Position numbers and translations under genes: made by a program
Assembly: GCA_037903475.1 (NCBI GenBank)
Contig: JBAJFG010000565.1
Span: 62,001-126,000, forward strand
Length of the DNA: 64,000 nucleotides
Source: Ancylostoma caninum
Lineage: Eukaryota > Nematoda > Chromadorea > Rhabditida > Ancylostomatidae
Reading direction: 5' to 3'
Notes under the pieces: model-generated
The model's database searches: none
Told to the model about the DNA's origin: nothing
Seen by the model: the letters and a program-made list of their open reading frames with translations, nothing else
Part shown: positions 62,496 to 64,000 of the stretch, one piece after another
Numbering within the stretch: position 1 is the first letter of the stretch
How the letters are laid out: the number at the start of each line of letters is the position of its first letter

Positions 62496-63309
62496 CTGTT
62501 CCGTTCAAATTGAACTTATTTACGTCATAGAACATCACCTGACCACGTTTTCAAGTCTTTAGGTACCTGAGAAGGATTATGCGTACCTCTGACCTACCTG
62601 CTGCCCTGTGCACTCTGACAAACTGCAGCTGTACAAGCTTATAAGACCACATGAGCCTAGAAGCAAGTCGAAGACGACAACAGACGATGTTGCCGTTACG
62701 TGTGGTCGTCAACTATACCGTTATTTCAAAGATAGGAGACGATAATTGCCTCGAATTCCGTCGATAAATACCACGGCCTTCAGGACCATCCGTCTTTTCC
62801 AAAGCTCTTCTAGTGGTAACTGCTCCTATATCTTGCAATTTTTCTTATTTTAACTGTAAGAATATGGATTCTGCGCGAGGGTGTCGATGGTGCTTGAATT
62901 CCAGCGAACTTGTCCGGCGATGTTGCGACTACAGAGGCTCGCCTAGCAAAAAGTCTTTATCTGTGTCTGTTTCGCGTCAGAACAATCCGATCCTCGTGGG
63001 ATTGCAAGCCTAATTGATAAAGACTTGCTAGTACTTATTGCAAATTTGAGATAAGAATTCTGGGATTGAATAGATGTTTTTATTAATTTTTTACTGAAGG
63101 TGCCCGTATAATTATGATACACTGCAGGGTGAGAACAAACAATTAAGGACGCCATGGTGCCTCTAGTTTTTCCACTTTTCGAACAGAAATACAATGGAAC
63201 AGGGTTTTCGGACACGCTGGATCAGATGGTAACAACGATTTTTGTCAGGGATGTCCGCGGGAGCAGATAGCATCATTTTTGGGAAGCCCGTATATTTATG
63301 ATACGCACT

Positions 63310-64000
63310 TCCGAACAACAAAAAAGGCGTGAAAAACTTATCTAGCAGCTGGCTGCAAAGGACGGTGTAAGCAGCGTCAGCTGATGGAACCTGCATATGG
63401 TGCCAAGTTGGGTCACGCGGTTGCCGCGCAGCCTTTGAAAGGCCGCCGGAACCATCCACGCCAATATTTCGGTTGGACTGCTTGTCTAGCATTCACTTAA
63501 AGAGCATCGTATTTTACTTCTGAATATGACCTAGGGCTTCGCACAAGAGCAAAGGGACGTTTGGTGTGTTCCACACATTACACTCAATTAGTAACGTGCA
63601 GGGTATGTTTTGTGGTCTTGTCCAGAATACATACACTGTGCGTTTTTCGTGGCCTTGAAGAGCACGCAGCGCGGCCGGAATCCTCTCCGGAACAACAAGC
63701 TACAGTGTTTTCTTGATGGTTGACATCAAGTATGGGTGGAACTATCAAGAAAACCCTGTCGACATTCCATCGGTGAGCCGTGCAGTCGCGAGGCGTGCTT
63801 CTCGAGGTTGCGGAGAACGCGACCTCCATTGACGCCTTCTGTGCAGTTTCTGAGTGCTTATCATCTTGGCCAAAGCCTTACCTATCAAATCAGTCTGAAC
63901 TGGTTTATCGATCTTTCAAAGCTTGTTATTGTGCAGTGTAAGTGCATCACTGAAATGACGCGTCAAAGTGATTGAGTGGCATTTTCTTGTCAGCGTGAGC
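63310..64000. other. Trailing sequence with a foldback-family fragment
   Basis: At 63790-63835 a segment (GAGGCGTGCTTCTCGAGGTT..., then CATTGACGCC) resembles one arm of the 257-522 foldback repeat. No further fibulin exon was recognised. Confidence 0.4.

Larger units (their letters stand above)
61428..63309. mobile_element. Palindromic Tc1-like composite
   Basis: Two arms, 61428 to about 62180 and about 62800 to 63309, are reverse complements apart from a MITE in the left arm. Each arm carries two Tc1-type end motifs (CAGTG...ATCAT.A.TATACGGGCACC): an outer one at 61428 / 63309 and an inner one at 61869 / 63124. A TA precedes the outer left end. The inner pair alone would be a 1,256-bp Tc1-sized element. 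Confidence 0.7.

Overview
This is nuclear DNA of a nematode, most likely a strongylid (hookworm-like) species. Evidence: an exon series matching fibulin-1 with a nematode-type domain order; short introns ending in TTTTCAG-like acceptors; and a repeat landscape of Tc1/mariner relics, RTE and Penelope-like fragments, Helitron-like elements with minisatellite cores and palindromic MITEs. No operons, rRNA, tRNA or CRISPR arrays were seen. Exons are short and scattered, so most long open frames are chance products of repeats.

Two host genes can be assembled with consistent splice phases. On the minus strand, 7644 down to 3107 holds the second and third RNA-recognition motifs and the Pro-rich tail of an hnRNP R/Q (A1CF/RBM46/47-type) RNA-binding protein; its 5' exons were not found. 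On the plus strand, 45966-56569 holds eleven exons of fibulin-1 (fbl-1), an extracellular-matrix protein, running from the anaphylatoxin-like Cys-rich region through several EGF-like modules. Its 3' end lies beyond the window. A candidate signal-peptide exon sits 12.4 kb upstream at 33422-33515, and a phase-compatible candidate cassette exon lies at 53299-53514.

By region: 0-3 kb, a foldback repeat and a Helitron-like element with a 58-bp minisatellite. 3-7.7 kb, the RRM gene. 11-14.5 kb, a Tc1 relic, an RTE endonuclease relic and a 2-kb foldback element with a minisatellite and exon-like sequence in its loop. 16.0-22.5 kb, a complete LTR retroelement (LTRs about 640 bp, 5-bp target duplication, tRNA-Gly primer site) that encodes no recognisable protein. 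23.7-24.6 kb, a Penelope-like relic (RT plus GIY-YIG). 25-39 kb, mostly unrecognised DNA with small palindromic repeats. 39.4-42.5 kb, a second Helitron-like element in reverse and an element with mariner-like ends. 45-57 kb, fbl-1 with mariner and MITE insertions in its introns. 58-64 kb, a third Helitron-like element with about 15 minisatellite units and a large palindromic Tc1-like structure carrying a MITE in only one arm.

The most unusual signal is in the LTR element: the hexamer TACCAT occurs about 43 times on one strand of 6.5 kb (about 1.6 expected) and essentially never on the other, in both LTRs and the interior. With repeated splice-donor-like ends and a 1.1-kb pyrimidine tract, this suggests a non-autonomous element whose conserved content is a motif array and not protein.
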